From Kingdonia uniflora (lineage: Eukaryota; Streptophyta; Magnoliopsida; Ranunculales; Circaeasteraceae), in contig JACGCM010001798.1 of assembly GCA_014058105.1 (NCBI GenBank), positions 3,045,001-3,109,000 of the forward strand: 64,000 nt of DNA, in the 5' to 3' direction. Of the stretch, positions 35,908-48,676 are shown piece after piece. The notes under the pieces were generated by a model. The model was not told the origin of the DNA and made no database searches. It saw only the letters and a program-made list of their open reading frames with translations. A program made the position numbers and the translations under genes. Position 1 is the stretch's first letter. Every line of letters starts with the position of its first letter.

Positions 35908-36002
35908 TTGCGATTAGCAAGCCCTACATCGGGAATCAAGCCTTGCACCTCAATAATATAAGATCGGGGCTCCTCCTTTTATTGCGAATTGGTTTTGAGA
36001 AA
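35908..36002 (+). repeat. Fragment of the TRIM LTR family after BXL
   Basis: CCCTACATCGGGAATCAAGC, CCTTGCACCTCA, ATATAAGATCGGGGCTCCTCC and TTATTGCGAATTGGTTTTGAG match the second LTR of the TRIM at 29950-30060. It is a solo or truncated LTR lying about 190 bp beyond the BXL stop codon, so it may overlap or end the BXL 3' UTR. Confidence 0.6.
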
Positions 36003-36242
36003 TGCCAAAAACTATGCCACACATTTTTTTCCCTTGGTTTCCATGTAAAAAAATTGCCACACGTTTGCTACAGACCTCGAGCACGGTCAAAGTCCGTAGT
36101 AAAATGGGATTTATCACAGACTGACACTGTGACAAATTGCTTAAATTGGTGTAGTGGGAAAGCTTTTTTGTCTGACTCTTTAAATGTTCTTGTTGCCCCC
36201 CCCCCCCCCCCCCCCCCCCAATGATTCTAAGTGTGCTCTCCT
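36003..36242. other. Low-complexity boundary with a poly-C run
   Basis: Contains a 24-nt C homopolymer (36196-36219) where the MULE coding frame stops being recognisable. By analogy with the hAT element at 38197, whose ends are also homopolymeric, the run may mark another insertion edge or an assembly joint. Confidence 0.4.
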
Positions 36243-38758
36243 CTAATACTTTTTCATGTTTTTATGCATATGCCTAAAACAAAACTTGTGGTTTGCATAG
36301 AGGAACACAATCTTCACAGCTTCAATCAATCCTTTTTGTATGTCTGAGATAAATGTTAACTTATACTTGTGTAAGTTAAAATAAGGTTGTAAAATCTGTA
36401 AAAACCTCTCCCACCATGTTTCAAAATATTCAGACCTGCAGAAGAAATCAACAATTGGGGATAACCCATTGTTCCCATTTAAGCATATGATGGACAAATA
36501 AACACCCCCATACTTTCCCTTTAAAAAAAAGATATCCAATTCTAGCACTCCTGTACCCATTTAAAAATACATCAATAGAGGCCTTATATGCAATACAAGT
36601 AGTTTTCTACTGGCTTGTGTCAAGGTCAATGCTACAAGTGGCTATGCTCCCTGGATTTGCTTTTAACACTTGAATAACCAACTCAGGCATAATAATATAC
36701 CCATTATCATAAGATCCAACTATCCTCTCCATACAGGTAGTCCATGCATTCCAAGCAGTGTAGTAGCTTATACAAGGCCTTATTGTTCTAACATATCTAA
36801 CAAGTTGTTTCACCTCATTGGTCACCCATGTGGCATTGGCCAACTTGTTAGTATCCCCACCCTTCCCTTTGCATTTGTGTATGAGATTGTTGGTTACCTT
36901 CAATTTAAATGTCTGACCATCAGGCATTCTCCTAGCATAAAACATCCACTCACAATCTTCATCACTGCACTTTAATCTCACCCTATAATTCTCAATCTTC
37001 ACTTGGTAGAATTCAAACTTGTTAACAATTCCATAATCCCTTATAAACTTTCTTGTTTCAAGCACTGTTGGCCACATCATCCTAATTTTTAACTCATCAT
37101 AATTGATATCAGGTTTTTTCTTCAATTGTACACCCTCTTCAGTAGTAAATATATCTTCTGTTGCACTTGCAAGATTTTTTAAATCATCATCTACCCTATC
37201 TAGATCCTCTTGGGTTGGTCCATCATCACCATGTTGGAAATAATGAGTGCTATAGTAACCTCTCTCAGTATCCAAACAGTTTGGATTAAGCTCTGCCCAC
37301 CTAGTCCAATCTTCAACTTCATCAACATCTTTTACAACATTCTCAGTCTCAGTCTCTGCATTTATAGTTGAACTCCTCTCTTCCTGTGTCACATGTGTAT
37401 TTAAGATAATGTCACCATCACTGTCATAGATATGCCCTGGCAGCTCATCTAATTCTTCTTTTGGAACCACACTGGCTCCTACCCTTTTCTGCTTCTTAGA
37501 TACAGTTGATTTTTTACCTTTCCTCTTTCTCTTAAAGTTACCTTTTTCATTTCCTTGCCCTTTTACTTTATAATTTTGTTTTCTTTTATCTAAACCAGCA
37601 GATTTACCCTTCTTCTTACCCTTATTAGTTCCCACTCCACCAGTTTCACCCCCATTAACATCAAGACATGGCCCACTCAACTTAACCTCCACATTATTAG
37701 ATGGTCCACCCAACTTATCAACATCCACATCATTAGATGGTTCACCCAACTGATCAACATCCAAAACTTCATATGGTACTCCACATATCTGAAATACATT
37801 CTCACTTAAACCCATTGAATTCTCTAAGTCCACAACCTCCACATCATTAGATGTCTCACTCATATCTGTAGAAGTATCTGAATCATTGTAATTAGATGTC
37901 CCACTCATATCTGTAGAAGTTGTAGAATCATTGTATTGTTCATTATTCCCATCATCATCATCAGTGTCCATCAATCCTAAATCTACCTCAACATAGACAT
38001 GGTGGTGAGAGGTTGGATTAACCCCATGGTTTTCATCTAGTTCATCATCATGTCCTTTAACATTGATGTAAAAGTGTATATCCCCAACCCTTTCCATATC
38101 ACTATACTTCCACATTTCTAACAAATCTTTATTATTTATAACAGGGTAGTGTTCACCAAAAAATAGGGTACTAAAATCAATTATATGGCCTGGGGGCAGT
38201 GGTGGAGCTAGGATTATTGGTTGGGGGGGAGGGGGGGGGGGGGGGCAGGGAATTTTGGGGGGTTTGGGGGCGGGAGCCCCAAAAAAATTTTGGAAGGATT
38301 TGAAAAGTATTTTTGTAGCAGTTCTTTATGAAATGCATAGCTGAAAATGCACTCTCTGTTGTCGCTGTCGCAAACTAATCATCACCTATATAAATTATAC
38401 TGATATCACTGATCATATCGAATCACGCGCAAATCTCCCAAATCAACCAACAACTATGGTCCAACTACATCAAACCCCTAATTTCCCCAACCAATAACAA
38501 ATCAATCATCGACATCAATCACAAATTACACTAAAATTAGTCCAAAATCAGTAAAATTAGATACAAATCGAACCCTAAAATAGCCGAGAGAGAGAGAGAC
38601 TCACCATTGTTGGAGAAAGCCAAGAGAGCTTTTGAGCAAATTTAGGGCACAAAAAGAGAGAAACTTTGGTTTGCTTATGAGATGGTCGCATGATGTGATC
38701 AATTTTTTTTTAATGTATATAAGTATATATAACTAAACCCTTTTTTGGAGAAAAATGA

Positions 38759-38793
<35 letters not shown>

Positions 38794-39037
38794 TTGGTCC
38801 TCATGTGGCTCCGCTACTGCCTGGGGGTATATCCTCTTGTAACTCAAGTGTCTGAAACACATACTCCATGAGAGTAACCAGTGAAATTTGATCACCATCA
38901 ACATTAAGATACCTAACTTGTTTACCATTGATGTACAAATCATGAGTATACCCAATATCCTCCCATGGATCCTGCCACTCCCCACCCCAGTGCAAAAACA
39001 GATTTTTGGAACTCACCCTGTAATAAATTAACAACAT
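36243..39037 (-). pseudogene. MULE (MuDR-type) transposase gene, split by a hAT insertion
   Basis: Minus-strand transposase of a Mutator-like element. The N-terminal PB1-like part (39037-38828) reads LYINGKQVRYLNVDGDQISL. After the hAT insertion the same frame resumes at 38188 (GHIIDFSTLFFGEHYPVIN). Next come an acidic and a Lys-rich linker (38124-37400). The MuDR DNA-binding domain (about 37110-36790) has FEFYQVKIENYRVRLKCSDE, CEW and a zinc-ligand pattern ending IHKC. The MULE catalytic domain (36560-36243) has FLKGKYGGVYLSI, ISDIQKGLIEAV and CFRHMHKNMKKY. A stop and shift lie between 36607 and 36560. The C-terminal SWIM zinc finger is missing; the gene breaks at the poly-C run. The 505-codon open block is long for a dead gene, so loss is fairly recent. 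Confidence 0.8.
38197..38819. mobile_element. Non-autonomous hAT element (623 bp) inside the MULE transposase
   Basis: Terminal inverted repeats are CAGTGGTGGAGCTA at the left and TGGCTCCGCTACTG at the right (inverse CAGTAGCGGAGCCA). A perfect 8-bp target duplication CCTGGGGG lies at 38189-38196 and 38820-38827. Both are hAT hallmarks. The interior holds no transposase. Long G (38222-38245) and C (38762-38791) runs sit symmetrically inside the ends, so the tips could pair into a hairpin. Confidence 0.9.
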
Positions 39038-40028
39038 ACAAACCTTAAAATTAATGCATAAAAAACTTAAACACTAAAAACATACAAATCATCAACATAC
39101 TGACCCTGTAATAAACATATTTGTATGCCTAATCCCCAGACTTGATACAATAAAAAAAAAAACCTAATCCCCAGCATGATACTTCCCCAAATCCCCAGCA
39201 TAAAAAAATTCCCAAATTAACAAAAAAAAAAAAAAAACCCTAACTATTAATATCTAAATCCCTAAATTATCTCAAAATTAAAAAAAATAAATATAATCCC
39301 CACTACCTACGGTTTCAGTTTTCATAACAAAAAATAATTAGGGTTTATACATTGGGTTTGATGTAACCTAAAAATGCCCCTCTTAAACAAACCCTAACTT
39401 TTTAAGAAGAAAAAAGCAAAGTTTATGTTTTAGAATTTACATTTGGTAAAAGAGAGATGACCTCCTTCTTCAATCCTTGATATGATGATCACCTTCTACT
39501 TCAAGTGTTAATGGTGAGAGAGAGATGATTTCCTTCTTCTTCAAGTTAGCTAGTGGTGAGAGAGGGATGATCTTCTTTTTCTACTTCAAGTATTAATGTG
39601 AGAGAGAGAAAGAAAGACAACAATGTTACTAGAAGTGTTTAGTGTAAGAGAGATAAAGAAAAGGGGGAAGGTTGTTGTGGTTCCTACTCGTTTCGCGAGG
39701 GACACGTGTCACTATCGCAATGTTCCACAGTTTGGCTAAATCTGAGATGTCTGTTTGAATTTGCTTCGTGCGTGTGAGTGACACATGATTAACTGTGGTT
39801 GTTGGCGGGTAAGGGTTAGATTAGGTATTTCCCAAAAATGGACTAGTCAAACTGGGTCAATTTGGTCAAAGCGTTGGTTTATTGAGAAATGGGGGTCGGC
39901 CACAATATTAGCCGGTTCAGGGGGGATTTCGCTATTTGATATCAACTAGTGGGGGGACATACACTAAAACACTCTTCTTTTAGACCGAGCCTGATACAAA
40001 ATGAGCGTTATTTTCTTGATCATCTATT
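39038..40028. other. Intergenic / MULE flank
   Basis: AT-rich with poly-A runs (39150-39240) and an AG-rich imperfect repeat of about 60 bp (AGAGAGATGA(C/T)(C/T)T(C/T)CTTCTTC, near 39450-39580, three units). Possibly the 5' region of the MULE. No terminal inverted repeat of the MULE could be identified. Confidence 0.35.
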
Positions 40029-40497
40029 TTTGAGAAATTTTGACTTTACTCCTAGTACAAACTGAATATTAGCCTTTAGACCCCGACTTCGTCATATATT
40101 TATTTTTGGACCTCAAATTGCATTTGACTGCAAATCAACTTGGGTTGAACTAGTCTTTTTTGGTTGTTTCCCTATTTTGCCCCTCTTGTGTATATCATGT
40201 TTTTGTTTTTTGTTTTTTGTTTTTAAACATAAAACCAAATGAATTTTTTTTAAAAATCTTTTCACATTTTCACCTCACCACGTTTAAGGAATTAATAATT
40301 ATTTCATTTTATTTTCTGTTTTTTCTTATTTTAAAATGTGATACACGTGAGGGGCAAAAGAGGGAAACAAACACAAAAAATTGGGTTAATTAAGTTTGAC
40401 TTGCAGTTAAAAGACAATTTGGGGTCCAGAAATGAATATGCCGGGAACTTGGGTTTTCTAGTGGGCCAAAGTCTAAATTTCTCTGCATTTTTTTTCT
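40029..40497. mobile_element. Fold-back MITE-like inverted repeat
   Basis: Left arm about 40029-40200 and right arm about 40335-40497 are imperfect inverse copies. For example, TTTTTGGACCTCAAATTG at 40104 pairs with CAATTTGGGGTCCAGAAA at 40410, and TGTTTCCCTATTTTGCCCCT at 40165 with AGGGGCAAAAGAGGGAAACA at 40351. A 130-bp AT-rich loop lies between. Superfamily not determined. Confidence 0.6.
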
Positions 40498-41539
40498 TGG
40501 TTTCCATGTGAGAAATGCCAAAAACTATGGCTAAAATTATTAGTTTACATTTCCTTAGACTATAATTTTCATGTTTGGTTGGTGATGACTTTTTACATAT
40601 TTTGTGCTCTAGAATAATAGATGGTTTATTCACACAAACAGTCCACAAGGGGTCATCTAGTTTTCAAGATTCTCAATATACGTTGATTTGTCCGTGTAGA
40701 TACGACCTCCATCGGCTAATTACTTTGTTATTTTGGTAGCATTGCAATTCAAACCATTGAATTTGAATTAGTATGCTGATGGTAGCTCAGAGTTGTGGTC
40801 TTCAGGACTTTCAACCACCACATCTTAGGTGGTTGATGATATTTTTCTTTGATAGCAACATGGCTTTACTACATCTGTATATGAGGCCTTTCCCTGCGAT
40901 GCAATGCAAGAAAGAATCATCTGCATCATAATTGATCTAGGATATGCTATGTATATGATTGTTATCCTGAGATAAGCAATAGCTTCTCGCATCTATTGCT
41001 CCGAGCTTTATAGTCAAAATAGAAATTCATTCGTCCAAGTAAAAGAAAACATAGGTCCCTATACAAAGAGTGCCCCTTTCGAAATATATAGTCACAGGTT
41101 AGGCAAATCAAACCTTCCACCGCAAAATATAAGATCCTAGGGTTACTCCTCTCATTGTCATGTGGTCGCTTAATCCAACCAGTGAAGATACGAAAAACTG
41201 TACCTCCAATTTCTCCTGAGATTTAATGTACTTCGGGTTGCTCACACTCTAGAAAAGCATGGCTAGCAATGGCAGCTTAGCTTTCTAGAGTGAACGGCTC
41301 CCCTTTATATTAATGTAGGTTTTTAGGTTTCCTAGACCTACTAGGATTCGTAGTCCTGATCCATCAAAAAATATGAACCTACAGGCTTCACACTAATATG
41401 TCCATGATATCCACCTTATTTAGACTAAACTCCACGTATTACCGAGGCCACATTCTCACTACGAATTATGGTGTGCGAAACAACCCAAACCCAGGTTTTG
41501 TTAATAGTGTATATTGCACAGCCAATTAAGAAATTCTTA
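40498..41539. other. Intergenic, contains another TRIM LTR-like fragment
   Basis: Positions 41084-41165 (CCTTCCACCGCAAAATATAAG, GGGTTACTCCTCTCATTGTC) resemble the TRIM LTR at 29737-29853, more diverged. No gene is seen in the rest. Confidence 0.4.
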
Positions 41540-41749
41540 GGGGCTGTTTGGATATGCAAAAATAAACTACTTTTTTTTTATTATTCAAGTAAAAAGTAGC
41601 AAAAATGATAAGCCCAAAAAAGAAGATTTTGTCTTAAACTTAAATAACTTAAACCACTCTCCCACATCATCTTTAAAACTGCTAATTTTATTTATAAAGA
41701 CAAGTCCAAGTAGTCAGTTGACAATAGTTACTTGTATCCAAACAGGCCC
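41540..41749. mobile_element. Tourist-like (PIF/Harbinger) MITE, 210 bp
   Basis: Ends GGGGCTGTTTGGATA and TATCCAAACAGGCCC form terminal inverted repeats. TTA flanks both sides (41537-41539 and 41750-41752), the 3-bp target duplication of PIF/Harbinger. AT-rich interior with no ORF. Confidence 0.8.
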
Positions 41750-42072
41750 TTACAGCCTCCTAGAGATATACACATTGGGGATGCGCTTAAAGGAAGCTCC
41801 TCATGAGGCTCTTTCCACAAGCAGTGAATGCAGGTTGTTGAGTGTCTCTATTCTCTGAGTACCTGGCATTTTCCAAGAATATCTCCCTCTCGGATCCAAT
41901 TTTCCACATACTAACATATGTTGTTGAGTCAGTCAATCTTATCCAATTCCAGTCCCAACTGGTGTGCAGAACAAAACCATTAAATAGTGGTCCATTACTA
42001 GATCCAACCCAACAAAGCCATTATATAATGCTCCATCACTAGATCCAACTTTGTATCACCCAACTTTCAAGC

Positions 42073-42130
42073 TCTACAAATACCTCTGTTTCTCCCTCTC
42101 TCTACATTGATGACCAACTTATAGTTTCAT
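42073..42130 (+). promoter_or_regulatory. Probable core promoter and leader of the SK gene
   Basis: CTACAAATACC near 42075 is a weak TATA-like box, followed by a CT-rich tract (TCTCCCTCTCTCTAC) typical of plant leaders, about 100 bp before the ATG. Confidence 0.3.
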
Positions 42131-42191
42131 CAAGTAGGCTCTGTTTTGACAACTCTCTGCTCTAAAGAGTTGTCAAGTTTGATCTTTGGTA

Positions 42192-45100
42192 ATGGAGGCA
42201 TCCTCTATCTGTGCTTCAAGCTTCTCTAACTGTTCATGGGTTAGTAAATCAGAGAAAACAGGGAAGAAACAGAGTGGGGTGTTCTTCAAATTCTCTCAGG
42301 AAGACAAAAAATGTCTTAATTCAAGGGATATCAAGGTGGCCAAGGCTCGAACTAAGATTTCTTACTCTTATAACAACAATTCTTACAATGGTACGTACTT
42401 TTCATGATTTCATTCGTAAATTTAGTGTCACAAGATTGTTATTGTTTCATTTTCTCTGTTTGGAAATTAGGAATCTTTTTAGCTCAATTTGGTGAATTAT
42501 GGTGCATTGGGTATCCTCAAAAATATAATTAGTATAGTTGTTGAAGATTGATAGGTCAATAGCACTAAGCATGTGAAATAGTAAGATCTACCTTAAAAAG
42601 TTGGAAACTGGGCAATATTCGGAGTAGGACTAGAGTTCAGTCAAAATGGGGGGATGTTTTCGGGCTATGAGAGCTATAAATTGTAGTAGAGAATCTAGAT
42701 ATGTAGATACTGCAAGATTTGCTTGAATGGATGCGTGTGACATGAATGAGAGATGAAATGACCTTACTAGGAGATCCATAAAGTACACTATGGCGCAGAA
42801 TAGTTGCGATATTGTATGGTTGTTATTGAGAATGATCTGATCTGATCTGATCCAGTGGCGGTGTGATAAAAAAGCTTTATTTACCTTTCTGACCAATCAA
42901 TTTGATTCGTAAGAGACAAACTATAGTTATGTATTTGGAGTTTTGGACCATTTGAACCAGATTTGAAGGTGTTTCTAGTGAAGATCTCTTACACAGCTGT
43001 TGTGCTGGTTGATTTATAGGACAATGAATTAGGATCTCTTTCATAGTATGTGGGAGATTGGCATGATTAAGCTTGAATAAGCCTCCCATCTCCTTTCTTA
43101 TTGTGGGTTATTGGAATTTGAGTTTTAATTTTAGTTTCATCTCGTGTATCATCATTAACTCTTCCTTACATTTATTTCCTGTAGCTCCTTCCGTTGTATA
43201 TCCTTCACTGGAATCAGAAAAATATCAAGCTTCTGTTGATGAACCTTTCATTTTGAAGGTACGGACGAGTCTCGAATTCTCTTTGGCTATGAAGCCTTGG
43301 GGATCTCAGACCCTTATTTGCTTCTTTATTGATGCAATATATCTTCTGATTGGTTCCATGTTATGAAAGTCATATAACTTGTTGATTCATGCAAGATGCT
43401 TATGCACTGATAGCTTATTAATGTTCTTATAATTGCAGAAAAAGTCCCAAGATGTTGCTCCATACCTAGATGGACGATGTATATATCTTGTTGGTAGGTT
43501 TTATTTTAATTTATTTTATCTATAGCAGTTTAATTTGATACTACTGTTAGGGTCTTAAACTTTATGGGTTTATAATGCAGGAATGATGGGCTCTGGGAAA
43601 ACAACAGTGGGAAAAATTATATCAGAAGCATTAGGTTATTCCTTTTTTGACAGGTTAGTACTTGAATTGTTTTTTTTACTGTTTTCAATGTCGAATTCTG
43701 CTACTTTTCTCAATGTCGAATTCCGCTACTGCTCCCAATAACGAATTCCAAAGGCACCTTGTGGTTTTTTAAGCTAAAGGAGAACCACGAAATTCGTCCA
43801 ATTACAATGGACATATGTATGTACGTTCGCCAAAAAGAAGTAAAAACAACAGCTAATTTGTTGGATTTTACAATATTAAGCAGTCCATATTTTTTAATTA
43901 CATTTGTGATGATGCTATTTTCTCTATTTAAATGAAAGAAATAAAAAAAGGCATTTCAAATGTAGTATTTGTTAAGAAACAACATACGGTTACTTCCATC
44001 AAATTAGACAATTCAAAACATGGCATTTCAAATACTATTTTGTTTGCAAATATTTACAGCTGGTGTTTCGTGTGTGTTAACAATGGAGTTAAATCTAGGA
44101 TTTGATATTTATATAGATAGTAACTATGAAAGGGTTACTGAAACTCTATGTATGCGGCTTATTAAAGAAAGGGAAAAAAAACTGTCACTAAGTTTTTTTT
44201 GCTTGTGCTCTACTATTATTAACTAGAATTCTGATGTAACTTACGGTTCCTTACTGGTTACCTAATTATTGTGGCTCTTTTGTATGTTCCAGTGACAAGT
44301 TAATCGAGCAAGCCGCGGGTGGAACTTCTGTAGCTCAGATTTTTAAACAATATAGTGAGAGCAAATTTAGAGATTATGAGGTACTTGATACTTCTTAGCG
44401 ATTATATACATGATAGTACTATATGTGACTCAATGCATTTTGCATTTTGCATTTTGCTTTATGATGTGTTGTCACGATAGGAGACACACAATATATGAAT
44501 ATCCAAAAGCACGATTAGCGTCTAGCAGAGGATATTAAAGTACAAGATCCTAAATCAAACTCCTAACGAAATTGTCAATTCAATCTACATCTGGTTATAT
44601 TTGCCATTTTGGGTTTGAATTATTTGAAATTAATCATATTTGCCAGCCGCATATCCTTTACAACCCGCATAAACACCCCGGATCCTATATTTATGCGTAG
44701 ATTCATAGTTACCAATAGTACTCCTAAGTCTTACCAAGCAAAAGATGTATTGTATTAATACATCAATGTCCAGGATATGCATATTTCCATCATTCTTGTA
44801 GATAGATGAAAAGTTAGATCTGTCCTTCAGATTCAAAATTTATAGGTTACTTATTCAACATAAGAAACAAAGTTATTAATAATGTTTTTTTTCTTTTTCA
44901 GAGCCAAGTGCTGGGAGAGTTGTCTATGATGAGGCGGCTAGTCGTTGCCACTGGAGGAGGTGCAGTGATTAGGCCAATTAACTGGTATGAAACAAGTACT
45001 AAACTATTTAGTTGTATTTCTCATAATATCTTCAATTTTGCATTCTATTTCTGGTTATAAAACAACCACTCAACTGAAGTATCTAATATTGTCAGGAAAT

Positions 45101-46044
45101 ATATGAAACATGGGCTCACAGTCTGGTTAGATGTGCCTTTGGAAGCTCTAGCAAGGCGGATTGCAGCTGTTGGTACCGATTCTCGCCCTCTTTTACATGA
45201 TGAATCGGGCGATCCTTACACAAAGGTGATTATGGATTTATTATCTTAATAATTGTCAATGAGATTTTCTTATTGGTGAAGTATTTCCATATCTAAAGGG
45301 AATGATTTCAGATTCTGTTTAGTTCTTCGACTTATATTCCAAATCTAACTTCTTGACAGGCTTTATTGCGTCTTTCGACACTCTCTGAAGAGAGGGGTGA
45401 AGCTTATACCAATGCTGATACAAGGGTTTCTCTTGAACGTATGTTTTCTTTTAGCACATAACTCGACATTTTTTATAATTGCTTCTTCTATTTCGTTCCC
45501 CCTCTTTGCTGGATGACAGTAAAGGTTTTTGGGGTGCAAGATCTGATAGGCTTCTTCCACTTTTTGAGTAGTTTGGGATCTCAAGTCCCTCCTTATCTTT
45601 CATAGCTATATAAAAGGAAGATTTGGGCATAGAAGTTCATTCACATCACTTATTCCTTGCAACTCCATGATGGGTTCTTATGTTGGTATAATTTGACACT
45701 TGATTCTTTATGGCATGCAGATATCGCAGCCAAACTGGGTGTTCGAGATATCTCTAACCTTACACCAACAGCTATCGCGATTGAGGTATCCCCACTGACT
45801 ATTTCTGGTTTTGTTCTCTTGAAAGATCACCGGCTTCAGTTTATACTTGTTTTCCCCCCATCATTTTATTCAATAGCTCATTTATAGGCTGATCATACTG
45901 ATACGAATTTTAAAGATTGTTGCTGATCTTAAGATTCTTATGCCTTTGCAGGCTCTGGTACAAATTGAGAATTTCTTGAAGTGTGATAACAATAGCATGG
46001 TTTTTGCTCGCAATTCCCAGTTCTCCCATGCAAAGAATTACTAG
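42192..46044 (+). CDS. SK1: Shikimate kinase, chloroplastic
   Basis: Phosphorylates shikimate with ATP in the plastid shikimate pathway, on the route to chorismate and aromatic amino acids. Ten exons: 42192-42390, 43185-43258, 43439-43493, 43581-43653, 44293-44380, 44902-44984, 45096-45225, 45360-45438, 45721-45785, 45952-46044; all GT-AG, 939 nt, 312 codons, close to the roughly 300 of plant SKs. Residues 1-65 are Ser/Lys-rich, a plastid transit peptide. The kinase core has the Walker A loop GMMGSGKTT (110-118), DSDKLIEQ (133-140, shikimate/Mg binding), [10 protein letters not shown] (179-188) and SRPLL (lid). ATG 42192 is the first in frame. The classical motifs exclude the SKL1/SKL2 paralogues. 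Its neighbour relation to SKIP6 favours the SK1 orthologue, but SK1 and SK2 cannot be told apart with certainty. Confidence 0.94.
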
Positions 46045-48676
46045 TTCCTTCCAAGTTCTCTTTGTCCACCTTTTGTTGGAGCGATATAAGTTATTCTTCT
46101 CTGATCTTCAATTAAGAAGGAGAAGTCGTAAGAAATGAGATGAGCACGTGCACAAATGCGTGCAGGTAAAATTGTTACCATTCTGAATTTCAGAAGCGTC
46201 GTGGTTATCATGAACATTGTCAAAATCATGGTTCTCTGTGTTTTAGAGTAGTCTTACACGAGGGCAATTCCCCATGTAGTTTTTTTTCCAAACCTGCTAT
46301 TTAAGCATCAAATTGATTTTTGTAACTGTTCGCCCATTGTTGTCCAGTATTTTGATGACCTTCTAGATTTGAAAGTGTAATGCCCACATGTTTATGTCAA
46401 ATTTATCTGTTTCTCTCACGCTTTTACCACGGGCAACACATCTTGTGCTATAAGTTCCACTCATTCATCTGTCTCACAGCACGCCAACACCCTTTCTTCT
46501 CTCAATGTAACCCAACTTAATCAGTATCCCATACTTCTAATAATCATCCTTAAAATCACCGGAACACTGCCGTCAAGCAGAATTAATTCCTCTTTCATCA
46601 TTATTTTTCATAAATTTTTGCACTTATCCTACCAGAAGTTGCTAACATCTTTTGTTTTGCGGCTTCCAAACTTTCCTGAAGTTCTTTGGTATTGGTGCCA
46701 CCTAACTATCTTAAACAAAACCTTGGTGTGGCCGGGTGTAGTACCTTATATCTTCGGAAAAGCTCGGGTTCGTTGGTCCAGCCAACAGTTTCAGGCAAGA
46801 CTGGAACTGCCCGGGACTGTGACTGGACCACTGATTAGTTTTACAGGTTAAACCATGGACCAAGTATGATTAGAACGATATCTATTACACAAAGTTGGCA
46901 ACAAAAAAATAGTTATCCGTAGAATACTAGAATGAAAATGCTGTAATATCATGTTTTCCCTTTCATTTCTCCGTTTCTATTCATGGCAAAGATCCCCCTA
47001 ACTTGGACTCCAAAACCGGACTAAGATATCACAGGCTGGCTGGTGCTACTCCCTCTGAAAGTTGTTTCTTTGGTCTGCCTATCCACCAAAAGCACGACTC
47101 TCTTCTTGTCAATACCGAAATTACAACTCCAAGAATACCAAGATGATAGGAAAAGTTCAAAAAGGGACCATAGTACTTCACATAACATTATACATTAGTT
47201 TTTTTTTCTGTTCTTTGGTAAGACACTGTACTGATTAGATACTAGACAAATACTGTTTCAAGTTCGAAAAACAGATAATGTTGCTATGATACATTGGATA
47301 CCAAACAAATACTTAAAATAGTGACTGGAGTAGTATGTAACACTAGTGTAGTAAAAACAATTAGTTGCTGCAGAATTCAAACTTTACCCAATAACTGGGG
47401 TACAACCATTTCAAGTCTCAAGGTGGTAGAAAAACAGTTTCTTGATCAGACATGCATGATGCATCTCAACTTAATAATCAATTAGAGGCAAGAACAAACT
47501 ATAAATGGGCAATTCTTTACACAAGAAATGGAGAACAGTCTTCTGCTGAAAATAGCAAAGGTAATTGTCTAGAGAGACCCCTGCTGAACATAATAAATGG
47601 GCGAAATTACTTGATCAGTAAAAATTTAAAGGTCTTTGAACCCCATGGTAGAAGCACACCTCAGCCCATAATACACTAGTTCTTGATCTGCTTCCCACTT
47701 GAATGCAAATGTAGTAGGAAATCCATTCTTTAGCCTGAAAATTCCTCCATACACTGCTGCTCTTCTATTGGACGGACATTTATCACAATTTAGAACTACA
47801 CAATGGTTGTGCGAGAGTTTCCAATCAGACCATAGTGCTTGGGCGCTTTCTATTCACATTTGTTGAACGCTTCAAACTTGATGAGAGCCTCTTCAGTACA
47901 ACTGGTATTTGGGAAATATCTTCTGTTTTATGCAGCCCAAATGTGGTACACTGCAAAAGGAAGAGCAATCTTCAGTATCTATGAGTACTTTGCTGCAAAG
48001 TAATCCAATCAAGTTCTGCAATCCAGTATTAGGTAACTCTGGCAATATTAAAAGAGCTAACAATTGTTGTCAAAACTTTGTTAGAAGCAGTTGAAAACAA
48101 CTGTTTCCTATTTTTTCAGTTTTTACTTGGAAATCTCTACTCTTTAATCTATTTCTAACAGCAAGACAAAATATGAAAGATTGTTTTTCTATATATGAAA
48201 TTGCCTAGGAATAACATTCATATCCCAAGCTAATTTAGACCCGTTTGGAATACTCTGAAAATTTAAGAGCATTCAAGCAGATTTGGGAGCTAAGATATCC
48301 ATCATCAGCAAGTTTTCCATACCATCTTATCACCTCCAAGACAAAAAGGTCTACTTTCTTCCTATAAGCTCCTCATTGACCTTGTACTACCAAGGGAGAT
48401 TCAAGTTTCGCAGTGCAAGGAATCCTACTTATTAATTAAGTACCCCAATCACAATAACAAGGCATATAACAAATTGTGCCGCCTGAACCCCATTCCTCTT
48501 CAAGTATCTCACTATCCGATTCTCCAGAAAAGAAAAAAAGTAGTTCCAGCTGAAATTATCAAAAATTCTCTGAAACTCAACTGTCATACCACTTCCAGCC
48601 TCCCCTCTTCCAATCAATAAACTCAGTTACAATTAACACCCCTATCAAAGATATGACTAAGCAGCAGATCCCCAGT
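46045..48676. other. Intergenic region between SK and the palindrome
   Basis: SK 3' UTR followed by about 2.4 kb in which I see no gene, no convincing repeat borders and only short chance ORFs. AT-rich throughout. Confidence 0.5.

Noticed and set aside
36670..36975. Plus-strand ORF of 101 codons
   Set aside because: Opposite strand of the MULE DNA-binding region; composition reflects the complementary codons.
46045..48676. Small ORFs of 61-77 codons (e.g. 46618, 47294, 47452, 47909)
   Set aside because: Length and composition expected by chance in AT-rich DNA; no motif and no splice support.
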